Of a DNA stretch of 64,000 nt, positions 36,674-45,040 are shown piece after piece. Under the pieces are notes generated by a model, which ran no database searches, was not told the origin of the DNA, and saw nothing but the letters and a program-made list of their open reading frames with translations. The stretch is from NCBI RefSeq assembly GCF_900046475.1, contig NZ_FCOU01000009.1, positions 186,001 to 250,000 on the forward strand, read 5' to 3'. This DNA comes from Collinsella ihumii. GTDB taxonomy: Bacteria; Actinomycetota; Coriobacteriia; Coriobacteriales; Coriobacteriaceae. The first letter of the stretch is position 1, and every line of letters starts with the position of its first letter. Made by a program: the position numbers and the translations under genes.

Positions 36674-38365
36674 CTATTCGATGGAGAAGATCACCGGGTA
36701 GAGCGGCTGCTCGCCACGATGGGGGTCGACCTCGAGATCGGGGTGGGCCTCCTCGATGGCGGAGACGAGCTCGTCGAAATCGTCGTCGTCCATATCGGCG
36801 CCGGCGAGGATCGTGAGCGTATCGCCCTCCTCCTCGTCCTGCATGCGCGCGATGCAATCGAGGGTGACCTGCTTCACGTCGCTTCCGACGACATCGATGG
36901 AATCGCAGATGATGCCCATGACGTCGCCCGCATGGATGGGCGTGCCGTCGGCGGCCTGCGAGTCGCGTACCGCCGTGGTGACCTCGCCGTCGCGGACCTC
37001 GGAGATGGCGTCGGTCATCGCCTCGACGACCTCGTCGAGCGGCGTGTCGGGCATGACCGCGAACAGCGCGGAGAACGCCTGGGGGACCGTCTTGGTGGGA
37101 ACGACGGCGACCTTCTTGTCCTCGCACGCGGAAGCGGCGGCCTCGGCCGCCATGCGGATGTTGCCGTTGTTCGGAAGGATGATGACGGCCTCGGCGTTGA
37201 CGCGGTTGACCGCGTCGAGCAGGTCGGCGGTGGAGGGGTTCATGGTCTGGCCGCCGGAAACGGTCACGTCAACGCCCATCGACTGGAGAATCTCAGCCTC
37301 ACCGGAACCTGCGGCGACCGCCACGAAGCCGAGCGGCTTGGCGGGCTCGGAGGATGCGGCGGGCGCGGCGGAAGGAGTCGTGTCGCCGGCGTCCTGATCG
37401 GCGTGGATCTTCGCCGTGCGCTCGTGGGACTCCATGTCCATGTTGTGGATGAACACCTCGTAGATCTGGCCGAACTGGAGCATGTGCTCGAGCACGAGGT
37501 TCGGGGTGTTGGAGTGGACGTGGATCTTGTAGTCGGGATAGGAGCCGACCAGAAGCTCACAGTCGCCCATGGACGCGAGGAACTTCAGGCACTCCTCCTC
37601 GTCGAAGCGGCGCTCCGCCTTGAAGAGGAACTCGTTGCAGTAGCGGTACTCAGAGCCCTCCCAGTCGTCGTTGGCCTCGATCTCGACGCGCCCGAGCGCG
37701 CTTTCGCGCGCGGAGCTCGCATCGAAGGTGGTCGAGAAGTCCTCGATCTGCGCCGTGCGCCCCTGCGCCGCGGCGACGAAGTTCTCCAGGAAGATGGCGA
37801 AACCGAACGCGCCGGAATCGACCACGCCGTTCTCCTTGAGGACGGGAAGCAAATCGGGCGTGCGGGCGACGGACTGATAGGCCTCGACGACGATGGCGTC
37901 GAGCGCCTCCTCGACGCTCATCTTCTTTTTCTCGCACTCGTCAGCCTTGGTGGAGATGTCGCGAAGCACGGTGAGGATGGTGCCCTCGACCGGCTTGCGC
38001 ACGGCCTGGAACGCGACCTTCACCGCACGGCGGAGGGCGGCGGCCACGTCTGCGCTCGAGGCGGGATCGGTGGCGGGGATGAGGCCCTCGGCGACGCCGC
38101 GCAGGATCTGGGAGGTGATGACGCCGGAGTTGCCGCGCGCGCCCATGAGCGATCCGTGCGTGATGGCGCCGGCGATGGCCTCCATGTCGGCATCGGCGGG
38201 AAGGGCGGTGAGTTCCTTGACCACCGACGCGAGCGTCAGCGACATGTTGGTTCCGGTGTCGCCGTCGGGCACCGGGAACACGTTGAGTTTGTTGATATCC
38301 TCCGCCTTGTCGGCCACAGCCTTAGCCGCGATCGGGAAGCACGTGCGGATAGTTTTCGCGATCAT
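36674..38365 (-). CDS. DAK2/DhaL-domain protein, FakA (YloV)-like
   Basis: 563 residues. The N-terminal DhaL kinase domain has NKLNVFPVPDGDTGTNMSL with three Asp for Mg-ATP, plus HGSLMGARGNSGVITSQ. Middle and C-terminal DegV-like domains follow. In Firmicutes FakA phosphorylates fatty acids bound to FakB. It is paired with an Asp23-family gene upstream and recG downstream, the same order as yloU-yloV-recG in Bacillus. Confidence 0.88.
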   Translation of the reverse strand: MIAKTIRTCFPIAAKAVADKAEDINKLNVFPVPDGDTGTNMSLTLASVVKELTALPADADMEAIAGAITHGSLMGARGNSGVITSQILRGVAEGLIPATDPASSADVAAALRRAVKVAFQAVRKPVEGTILTVLRDISTKADECEKKKMSVEEALDAIVVEAYQSVARTPDLLPVLKENGVVDSGAFGFAIFLENFVAAAQGRTAQIEDFSTTFDASSARESALGRVEIEANDDWEGSEYRYCNEFLFKAERRFDEEECLKFLASMGDCELLVGSYPDYKIHVHSNTPNLVLEHMLQFGQIYEVFIHNMDMESHERTAKIHADQDAGDTTPSAAPAASSEPAKPLGFVAVAAGSGEAEILQSMGVDVTVSGGQTMNPSTADLLDAVNRVNAEAVIILPNNGNIRMAAEAAASACEDKKVAVVPTKTVPQAFSALFAVMPDTPLDEVVEAMTDAISEVRDGEVTTAVRDSQAADGTPIHAGDVMGIICDSIDVVGSDVKQVTLDCIARMQDEEEGDTLTILAGADMDDDDFDELVSAIEEAHPDLEVDPHRGEQPLYPVIFSIE

Positions 38366-38397
38366 GTTGGTGTACTCCGTAAGACTCGAAACGGTGA

Positions 38398-38751
38398 TTA
38401 ACCACGCGACTTCAGCGCGTCGATGTGGATGGCGATCTTGAGGTTCGCGGGGTTGATCTGCGCGATCTCGGAAAGCGTGAACGAAACGGAGCTCGCGAGG
38501 TTCTGGCAGACGGACTTCATGTTCACGCCGCTCTCGAGCACGATATGAAGGTCGAGCTGCAGTCCGTTTTCGGTCGCGGAAACGAGCACGCCCTTGCGCA
38601 GGCGCTGTCCGGGAAGCAGGCGCATGGACTCGACGCCCTGCTGCTGTTCGGCCATGCCGACCACGCCGTAACAGGACATGGCGGCGTAGCCTGCGATATC
38701 GGCGATAACGTCGTTGGAGACGCTCAGGCTGCCGGGGATGATGTCAGACAC
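38398..38751 (-). CDS. Asp23/Gls24-family envelope protein
   Basis: 117 residues from GTG at 38749-38751, chosen because AGGAAGGAG precedes it; the longer frame from 38802 has no ribosome site. Contains the family core VIADIAGYAAMSCYGVVGMA and the C-terminal LKIAIHID. Linked to alkaline-shock/envelope functions in Firmicutes. Upstream of the FakA-like gene by 32 bp. Confidence 0.88.
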   Translation of the reverse strand: MSDIIPGSLSVSNDVIADIAGYAAMSCYGVVGMAEQQQGVESMRLLPGQRLRKGVLVSATENGLQLDLHIVLESGVNMKSVCQNLASSVSFTLSEIAQINPANLKIAIHIDALKSRG

Positions 38752-38970
38752 GGTAATCTCCTTCCTGGATGCGCGAGCCGCATCGGCCATGGGAGCAATC
38801 AATCTAATATTCTACAACGTCGTGGGGGCTCGCGGCGCTCAAACTCGATGCTCCATATGTGCGGTTATACCCGGCGGGCAGACGGCAAGATCGCGCATGA
38901 GGGCGATGCGGGCGCTCGGGACGGGTAGAATTGAACGAGGATGTACAGCTCGAGGGAACGGCGGTCTCAC

Positions 38971-39465
38971 ATGATCAAGAAACTCATCCTCGTCAGACAC
39001 GGCAAGGCGACGCCCACGGCTCCCGGGCAAGCGGATTTCGACCGCGAGCTCACCGACGCCGGACGCGCGGCGCTCGCGTCGGTCGATGGCTTCATGCGGA
39101 CGTTTTACCTGCTTGATGCCCACAGCGCCTCGCATGCGACGCTGTGGTCGAGCCCGGCCGCGCGCGCCATGCAGACGGCGGCGGAGGTGAATCGCGCCCT
39201 CGGGGGCGAGATCGATACCGTTCCGGTCGACACCCTGTGGGAGCAAGACGAAAACGCCTTCCTGCAGCAGCTTGCCGAGACGGACGCCGACTGCCTGATC
39301 GCCGTCGGACACATCCCCTTCATGAACAACATGGTCGAGCGCCTGACCGGCATCACGCTCTCCTTGAAGCCGGGCGGCATGGCGACCATCGATCTGGAAG
39401 AAGACGGCGCGAGCGGCGCGCTCGATTGGTTCGTGCAGGGCCCGCCCGTCAAGGAAAGCCGCTGA
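38971..39465 (+). CDS. SixA-like histidine phosphatase
   Basis: 164 residues from the ATG before KKLILVRHGKAT; the RHG motif carries the catalytic His. A second His lies in IAVGHIPFMNNM. Small SixA-type phosphohistidine phosphatases act on phosphotransfer proteins; the target here is unknown. An upstream in-frame ATG (38941) is less likely. It is 24 bp before the PNPOx-like gene. Confidence 0.85.
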   Translation: MIKKLILVRHGKATPTAPGQADFDRELTDAGRAALASVDGFMRTFYLLDAHSASHATLWSSPAARAMQTAAEVNRALGGEIDTVPVDTLWEQDENAFLQQLAETDADCLIAVGHIPFMNNMVERLTGITLSLKPGGMATIDLEEDGASGALDWFVQGPPVKESR

Positions 39466-39489
39466 TCGACGCGAAGACAGGAGCCCCAC

Positions 39490-39888
39490 ATGGATGAGAT
39501 TCTGGACTACCTCAAGAAGAACCCGACCTACTTTCTCGCCACCGTCGATGGAGACGGCGATCCGCAGGTTCGCCCCTTCGGCACCATCGCGAAATTCGAG
39601 GGCAGGCTCTATATCCAGACGGGCAAGGTGAAGCCGGTCTCCGATCAGATGCTCGCCCATCCCCGTATCGCGATCTGCGCGACCGACGACACGGGAGGCT
39701 GGCTCCGCCTCGAGGCGGACGCGCTGCTCGACGACCGGCTCGAGGCGCGCCAGGCGGTCCTCGACGAGTACCCCGAGCTTCAGGGCATGTACGCCGCCGA
39801 CGACGGCAATTGCGAGGTGTTCGCCCTGCACAACGTGCACGCGACGTTCTGCTTGTTTACTGCAGAGCCCCGAACGCTCGAGTTCTAG
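39490..39888 (+). CDS. Pyridoxamine 5'-phosphate oxidase-like flavoprotein
   Basis: 132 residues, split-barrel fold with FATVDGDGDPQVRPFG-type opening (FLATVDGDGDPQVRPF) and GRLYIQTGKVKPVS. Likely binds FMN, F420 or heme; the small size argues against true PdxH. The stop TAG at 39886-39888 is part of an inserted family 2 repeat, so the native C-terminus may have differed slightly. Confidence 0.82.
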   Translation: MDEILDYLKKNPTYFLATVDGDGDPQVRPFGTIAKFEGRLYIQTGKVKPVSDQMLAHPRIAICATDDTGGWLRLEADALLDDRLEARQAVLDEYPELQGMYAADDGNCEVFALHNVHATFCLFTAEPRTLEF

Positions 39889-39940
39889 GGAAACACTGAT
39901 TACTTGCTTTCGCGGCGGTCGGTTCCGTGGCGAGGCGGAT
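39886..39940 (+). repeat. Repeat family 2, left-arm copy
   Basis: TAGGGAAACACTGATTACTT...GCTTTCGCGG, then GGCGAGGCGGATG as in the 21.7 kb copy. The first three bases are the stop codon of the preceding gene. It runs directly into the palindrome at 39941. Confidence 0.75.
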
Positions 39941-40027
39941 GGGTCATTTGGGGACGGGTTCGTTTCAACCCATTGACAGCGGCGCAAAGCGCCGATGGGT
40001 TGGAACGAACCCGTCCACAGATGACCC
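39941..40027. repeat. Long imperfect palindrome, REP family 1 relative
   Basis: 33-bp arms (39941-39973 and 39995-40027) with three mismatches, containing GGGGACGGGTTCGTT and a GGCGC/GCGCC tip. The GGGGACG core resembles family 1. It ends 27 bp before the thioesterase start and could affect its expression. Confidence 0.75.
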
Positions 40028-40054
40028 ATGCTAACTATGAGAAGGACCCACCTT

Positions 40055-40789
40055 ATGCCAACGATCGATCTTGACTCCGACCTGACCGTGTTCGAATACC
40101 CCTACCACGTGCGGTACAGCGAGGTCGGGCACCGCGGGCTCATGACCGCGCCGGCGCTCATCAACGCCTTTCAGGACTGCAGCACGTTCCAGTCGGAGGC
40201 GCTCGGCGTCGGCATGGCCTGGCTCAGAAACGAGCAGCGCGCCTGGGTGCTCACCCACTGGCAGATCGTCGTGGACCGCTATCCGTCCCTCTGCGAGGAG
40301 ATTGCGGTCGGAACCTTCGCCAACTCCTTCAAGGGCTTCACCGCGAAACGCAACTTCTACATCAAGGACAACGCGGGCAAGTACATCGCGCGAGCGCAGT
40401 CCAGCTGGGCGTTTATCGACCTGTCCACCGGACGGCCCACCCGTCCCACGCCCGCGCACATCGACCCCTACGGCAGCCATGACCCGCTGGAGTTGCCCGC
40501 CGAGGACCGGCGCGTCAAGCTGCCCGACGTCCTCGAGCAGCGTGAGCCCATCATCGTCCGCCGCGGGCTGATCGACACCAACGAGCACGTCAACAACTGC
40601 CAGTACGTGCAGATGGCGCTCGAGCTGCTCCCCCGCGAGACGGCCCCGACGAGCATCCGCGTGGATTACCGACGCGCCGCCGTGCTGGGCGACACCATCT
40701 GCCCGAGCATCGGCCAGATAGGGCATCGCGCCGTCGTCGCGCTGAACGACAGCGCGGGCGCGCCCTTCGCCGTCGTCGAGCTCGCATAG
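40055..40789 (+). CDS. Acyl-ACP thioesterase (FatA/FatB-like)
   Basis: 244 residues from the ATG at 40055 (GAAGG upstream); the ATG at 40028 lies in the repeat. Double hot-dog fold; the second half has NEHVNNCQYV with the catalytic Asn/His pair. Releases fatty acids from ACP. Followed 12 bp later by a HAD phosphatase gene. Confidence 0.85.
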   Translation: MPTIDLDSDLTVFEYPYHVRYSEVGHRGLMTAPALINAFQDCSTFQSEALGVGMAWLRNEQRAWVLTHWQIVVDRYPSLCEEIAVGTFANSFKGFTAKRNFYIKDNAGKYIARAQSSWAFIDLSTGRPTRPTPAHIDPYGSHDPLELPAEDRRVKLPDVLEQREPIIVRRGLIDTNEHVNNCQYVQMALELLPRETAPTSIRVDYRRAAVLGDTICPSIGQIGHRAVVALNDSAGAPFAVVELA

Positions 40790-40801
40790 GGGGCGGCTCC
40801 G

Positions 40802-41407
40802 ATGGCCTCTGCAATCGAGAACGTCGTGTTCGACATGGGCAACGTCCTGATGACCTTCGACGGGAGGTCGTTCTCGCGCAGCTTCACCGACACCGAGGAC
40901 GACGCGGCGCTGCTGCACGCAGCGCTTTTCGGACGCACCGAGTGGGCCCTGCTCGACGCGGGGGCGATCAGCCATGACACGATGCGCAGGGTTGCCGAAA
41001 ACCACCTTCCCGAGCGCCTGATCCCCAATCTGCATGCATGCCTGGAAGGATGGCCGCATCAGTCCCGTCCGATCGACGGCGTCTGCGACCTCGTGCCCAG
41101 GCTCAAGGACGCGGGCTATGGGCTCTATCTGCTCTCCAATGCATCGACGTCGATCGACCGGCAGCTCGCGCACTGCCCCGCCTACCCCCTTATGGACGGG
41201 CGCGTGGTGTCCGGTTTCGAGCGGATGATGAAGCCCGACCCCGCAATCTACCTGCTGTTGTGCTCCCGATACGGCTTGGCGCCGGCCTCGTGCCTGTTCA
41301 TCGATGACAACGAGGACAACTGCCGTGGAGCGGAGGCGGCCGGCATGCAGGCGTTCCACTTCACCGGCGACGCCGCGCCGCTTGAGCGCATGCTTCTTGA
41401 GGCGTAA
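40802..41407 (+). CDS. HAD-family phosphatase (subfamily IA)
   Basis: 201 residues. Motif I FDMGNVLM has the nucleophile position Asp and then Gly-Asn-Val (no second Asp two residues later, as in haloacid-dehalogenase-like members). Motif II is LLSNAS, motif III K in MMKPDP, motif IV FIDDNEDN. Close relatives include YihX-type sugar phosphatases. Substrate unknown. Confidence 0.82.
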   Translation: MASAIENVVFDMGNVLMTFDGRSFSRSFTDTEDDAALLHAALFGRTEWALLDAGAISHDTMRRVAENHLPERLIPNLHACLEGWPHQSRPIDGVCDLVPRLKDAGYGLYLLSNASTSIDRQLAHCPAYPLMDGRVVSGFERMMKPDPAIYLLLCSRYGLAPASCLFIDDNEDNCRGAEAAGMQAFHFTGDAAPLERMLLEA

Positions 41408-41444
41408 GGGGGCCTGCCGTCACGGACGGGCGATCCTGCGGATG

Positions 41445-42557
41445 TCAGCGGCCCTGCAGCTCGTGCCCAAGCCACTGTTCGATCATGTGGCGCGCGATGG
41501 ATGCGCGTCCGGGCGGCTCGACGGCACCGGTCCCGACCTCATGCTCGAGCTCCTCGCGCGTGAACCAGCGAGCCTCGCCGACCTCCTCGTGATCGACGCG
41601 TACCTCTGCGCTCAGGGCATGGGCACGGAACCCAAGCATGATGGAGGCGGGAAACGGCCAGGCCTGCGAGCCGAGGTAGCGCACCTCCCCGATCTCGATT
41701 CCGACCTCTTCCATGGCCTCCCGCCGCACCGCGTGCTCCAGGCTCTCCCCCGCCTCGACGAACCCAGCGGACACCGAGTGGAACCGTGGCCGCCACGCAC
41801 GGTTGTGCTGGAGCAGGATCCGGTCCTCATCGTCGACGATGGCGGTGATGACCGCCGGCTCGATACGCGGGAACAGCAGGCGCTTTTCATCGTGGGGATT
41901 GGTGCACGTCTGGGCCCATCCGGACAGGATCGGCCGCACCGGAGCGCCGCAGGCGGGGCAGAACCGCTGCGAGCGCTGCCAGGTGCACACGGCGACCGCG
42001 CTGGTGGCAAGGCCCACGTCCCGTGCAGAGGCGCAGGGCGCAAACGACCTCAGCTCGATCCAATCGAACCTCTCGCGCAGCGACTGCAAGCGATCGTCGC
42101 ATGCGGGCTCATGCCCTGCCGCCGGAACATCATCGCGCGGGATGGTCGTCCGCGGCGTCACGTCGATGCCGAGATAGGAGACAGCGGGCATCTCGGTGCG
42201 ATCGATCCCGAGGTAGACCATCAGCAAGCCGTTCGCCCCGGCGAGCTCGCCGATATCTGGCGCGGAAAGGAGCGCGAGCTCGAGCTCGCCTGTTGGCGCC
42301 TGGGCATCGGGGCGCGGAGCCGCCGGGTCCTCGGTGCAGGACAGCTCGCCCGTGCCGCATGACGCATGCTGCTTGGGCACGGCGACGCATGCCCCGTCGA
42401 CGAGCACGACGCGCGTCGCTGCATCCCGGACGAGCCGGTCGAGCAGGCCCTCGTCGCCTCGACGGTCGACATCGAGGTCGACGACCGTCTGCGACAGCGG
42501 CAGCGAGGTCAGAGCGCCCACATGGGCGAACATCGATGGCGCGGAATCAGCGGACAT
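41445..42557 (-). CDS. nudC: NADH pyrophosphatase NudC
   Basis: 370 residues, longer than E. coli NudC because of an extended N-terminal part. A zinc ribbon begins FCPACG near residue 222; the second half has one Cys and Asn/His (CTNPH). The Nudix box is GFVEAGESLEHAVRREAMEEVG, followed by the NudC signature SQAWPFPAS. Hydrolyses NAD(H) and can remove NAD caps from RNA. Start ATG with AAAGGAG upstream. Confidence 0.93.
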   Translation of the reverse strand: MSADSAPSMFAHVGALTSLPLSQTVVDLDVDRRGDEGLLDRLVRDAATRVVLVDGACVAVPKQHASCGTGELSCTEDPAAPRPDAQAPTGELELALLSAPDIGELAGANGLLMVYLGIDRTEMPAVSYLGIDVTPRTTIPRDDVPAAGHEPACDDRLQSLRERFDWIELRSFAPCASARDVGLATSAVAVCTWQRSQRFCPACGAPVRPILSGWAQTCTNPHDEKRLLFPRIEPAVITAIVDDEDRILLQHNRAWRPRFHSVSAGFVEAGESLEHAVRREAMEEVGIEIGEVRYLGSQAWPFPASIMLGFRAHALSAEVRVDHEEVGEARWFTREELEHEVGTGAVEPPGRASIARHMIEQWLGHELQGR

Positions 42558-42579
42558 CGGGTGAGCTCCTTTCTCGAAC

Positions 42580-42645
42580 GTGCATAGGGGGGACGTACCT
42601 TATTCATGCAAGTATGCATGAATAAGGTACGTCCCCCCTATGCAC
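42580..42645. repeat. REP family 1, perfect hairpin
   Basis: Two exact 31-bp arms around a 4-nt loop, 42580-42610 and 42615-42645, with core GGGGGGACGTACCTTATT. It lies between nudC (divergent) and the importer operon. Confidence 0.92.
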
Positions 42646-42748
42646 TTCTGATGGAGGGATGACGGACGCGCCCGGGGTTCGAGAACCGCTATCATAGAAA
42701 CGGTCACATGACCCACATCACCTCTTCTCATGATGAGATTGGAAGACC

Positions 42749-43984
42749 TTGGCTATCTCCCCTTTATTCCGATATGGCGCAACCGCCTGCTGCCTCGGCA
42801 TAGCCCTGATGGCAGGGCTCTCCGGATGCGGGCGCTCTCCGGTTGCCGACAGCGGGTCCACCGCCTCGGCCCTCGAAGGGTCCGCGCAGGCCTCAGGGCG
42901 ATGCGCCCGCGCGGCCGCCTCCTCGTTCCGCGACACCGACCTCGGCTGCGACCTGCGCCACACCGACACCCTCGAGCTCGCGTATGCGCGAAACTTCACC
43001 GTCGATGAATACGAGGGCGGATACCGCCTGGTGTGCATCTCGAACGGCGAGCGGTTCCTTATCATCCCCGAGGGCGCATCCGTCCCGGAAGGCCTCGCCG
43101 CCGACATCGCGACCATCCGACAGCCCGCACGCACGTATCTCGTCTCGACGGGCATGATCTGCCTGCTCGACGAGATCGATGCGCTCGATGAGGTGTCCGT
43201 CTCCTCGGTCACCGCCGAAGACAGCCCGAGCGAGCGCCTGTCGCAGGCGATCGAAGACGGAGCTGTCTCGTACGGCGGAAAGTACAGCGCGCCCGATTTC
43301 GAGCTCATCGCAGAGACGGGCTGCACGCTCGCCATCGAGAACACCAAGATCAACCACGCGCCCGACATCAAACAGAAGCTGCAGGACCTCGGCGTCACAG
43401 TCCTCACCGAGCAGTCCTCGAACGAACCGGAGGTCCTGGGCCGCCTCGAATGGATCAAGCTCATGGGCGTGGTGTTCGGCCGCGAGGACGAGGCGAACGA
43501 GGCGTTCGCGCGCATCACGCAACGGGTCGAGGACACCGCCGCGCAGGAACCCACCGGGAAAACCGTCGCCTTCTTCTACATCAACGACGACGGGGCCGCG
43601 GTGACCCGCCGCTCGACGGATTACGTCTCGCAGATGATCGAGCTCGCGGGCGGCGCGTTCCTGTCGTTCGACCCCGCAGACGATGCGGAAGGATCGAGCT
43701 CGGTCCAGGCCGTCATAGACCTCGAGACCTTCTACGCGCGCGCCAAAGACGCCGACGTCGTGATCTACAACACGACCGTGGACTCCTCGGTGACCTCCAT
43801 CGACGATCTGATCGGCAAAAACCCGCTGCTGGCGGACTTCAAGGCGGTCCAAGAAGGCAACGTGTTCGCCTGCGACGAGGATATGTACCAGGCGATGACG
43901 AGCATGGACGACATCATCGGCGATATGCGCTCCGCGCTCACCGGCGCCGACGGGAACGCCGACTACATTTGGAAACTGGGGTGA
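42749..43984 (+). CDS. ABC importer substrate-binding lipoprotein (iron/corrinoid type)
   Basis: 411 residues. Signal peptide with lipobox LSGC (Cys near residue 27). Mature part has the two-lobed periplasmic-binding fold of the FecB/BtuF class. It begins with TTG because the frame is closed just upstream; TTGG A AGACC gives only a weak ribosome site, so initiation may be poor or regulated. First of three genes, 3 bp before the permease. Ligand (siderophore, heme or cobalamin) cannot be set; no B12 riboswitch is visible upstream. Confidence 0.85.
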   Translation: MAISPLFRYGATACCLGIALMAGLSGCGRSPVADSGSTASALEGSAQASGRCARAAASSFRDTDLGCDLRHTDTLELAYARNFTVDEYEGGYRLVCISNGERFLIIPEGASVPEGLAADIATIRQPARTYLVSTGMICLLDEIDALDEVSVSSVTAEDSPSERLSQAIEDGAVSYGGKYSAPDFELIAETGCTLAIENTKINHAPDIKQKLQDLGVTVLTEQSSNEPEVLGRLEWIKLMGVVFGREDEANEAFARITQRVEDTAAQEPTGKTVAFFYINDDGAAVTRRSTDYVSQMIELAGGAFLSFDPADDAEGSSSVQAVIDLETFYARAKDADVVIYNTTVDSSVTSIDDLIGKNPLLADFKAVQEGNVFACDEDMYQAMTSMDDIIGDMRSALTGADGNADYIWKLG

Positions 43985-43987
43985 CGC

Positions 43988-45040
43988 ATGGGCGCGGCGA
44001 GAAGCGTAAGACTGGCAGGAAGCACGGCGAGTAGGCGCCGCGCACGCGTCGCCAGCGTCAACGTGGCGCTTGCAGTCGCACTGCTCTCCCTCATCGTCGT
44101 CAACCTGTGCGTCGGCAGCGTGCAGACCTCTCCGCTCGACGTGCTGCGTATCCTGTCGGAGGGGTCGACCGGTCAGACGGCGAGCCAGGTCATCTGGGAG
44201 ATCCGTCTTCCCCGCGTGGCCCAGGCCGTCCTGCTTGGAGGGGCGCTCTCGCTATCTGGCTTCCTGCTTCAGACGTTTTTCAACAACCCTATCGCCGACC
44301 CGTTCGTGCTGGGAATATCTTCGGGCGCTCGCCTTGTCGTGGCGCTCACCATGATCGTCGTTCTCGGGGCCAACCAGGTGATGGACTCCTGGATGTCGGT
44401 CGGTGCCGCCCTGATCGGCTCTCTTGCCACCATGGGATTCGTGCTGCTGATAGCGCGGCGTGTGCGCAGCCAGAGCATGCTGATCGTCGCCGGCGTGATG
44501 GTCGGCTACATCTGCTCGGCGGCGACGAACTTTCTTATCGCCTTCGCCGACGACCAGAGCATCGTCAACCTCCAGAACTGGTCGCAGGGAAGCTTCTCCG
44601 GCGCGCGCTGGGACGACACCGCGCTCATCGCCATCATGGTCGCCGTCACGGTCGCGGCCGTCTTCGCGCTCTCGAAGCCGCTGGGCGCATACCAGCTCGG
44701 AGAGCCCTATGCCCGAAGCGTCGGCGTCAACGTGCTCGGCCTGCGCCTGCTCATCGTGTTGATTTCGAGCCTTCTGTCCGCATGCGTCGTGGCGTTCGCC
44801 GGCCCGGTGTCGTTCGTGGGCATCGCGGCGCCCCACCTTGCCAAGCTCGCCATCGGATCGTCGCGCCCGCTGTTCGTCATCCCGACCTGCTTTCTGGCCG
44901 GAGCCGTGTTCTGCTGCGGATGCGACCTGCTGGCGCGCATGCTCTTCTCCCCCGTCGAGCTGTCCGTGAGCGCCGTCACCGCGGTGTTCGGCGCGCCGGT
45001 GGTCATCGCCCTCATGCTGAAGAGGAGGTCGTTCCGATGA
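43988..45040 (+). CDS. FecCD-family ABC permease
   Basis: 350 residues, nine to ten membrane helices. Family motifs LPRVAQAVLLGGALSLSG and the GPVSFVGIAAPHLAK coupling region are present. Imports iron complexes or corrinoids. The stop overlaps the start of the ATPase gene (ATGA). Confidence 0.93.
   Translation: MGAARSVRLAGSTASRRRARVASVNVALAVALLSLIVVNLCVGSVQTSPLDVLRILSEGSTGQTASQVIWEIRLPRVAQAVLLGGALSLSGFLLQTFFNNPIADPFVLGISSGARLVVALTMIVVLGANQVMDSWMSVGAALIGSLATMGFVLLIARRVRSQSMLIVAGVMVGYICSAATNFLIAFADDQSIVNLQNWSQGSFSGARWDDTALIAIMVAVTVAAVFALSKPLGAYQLGEPYARSVGVNVLGLRLLIVLISSLLSACVVAFAGPVSFVGIAAPHLAKLAIGSSRPLFVIPTCFLAGAVFCCGCDLLARMLFSPVELSVSAVTAVFGAPVVIALMLKRRSFR

Noticed and set aside
38839-40029. 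A 396-codon minus-strand frame across the sixA-like and PNPOx-like genes
   Set aside because: It covers two recognisable plus-strand genes and a repeat; composition is that of a shadow frame.
42646-42748. Cobalamin riboswitch before the importer operon
   Set aside because: The interval is about 100 bp and lacks a B12-box; too short for the aptamer.
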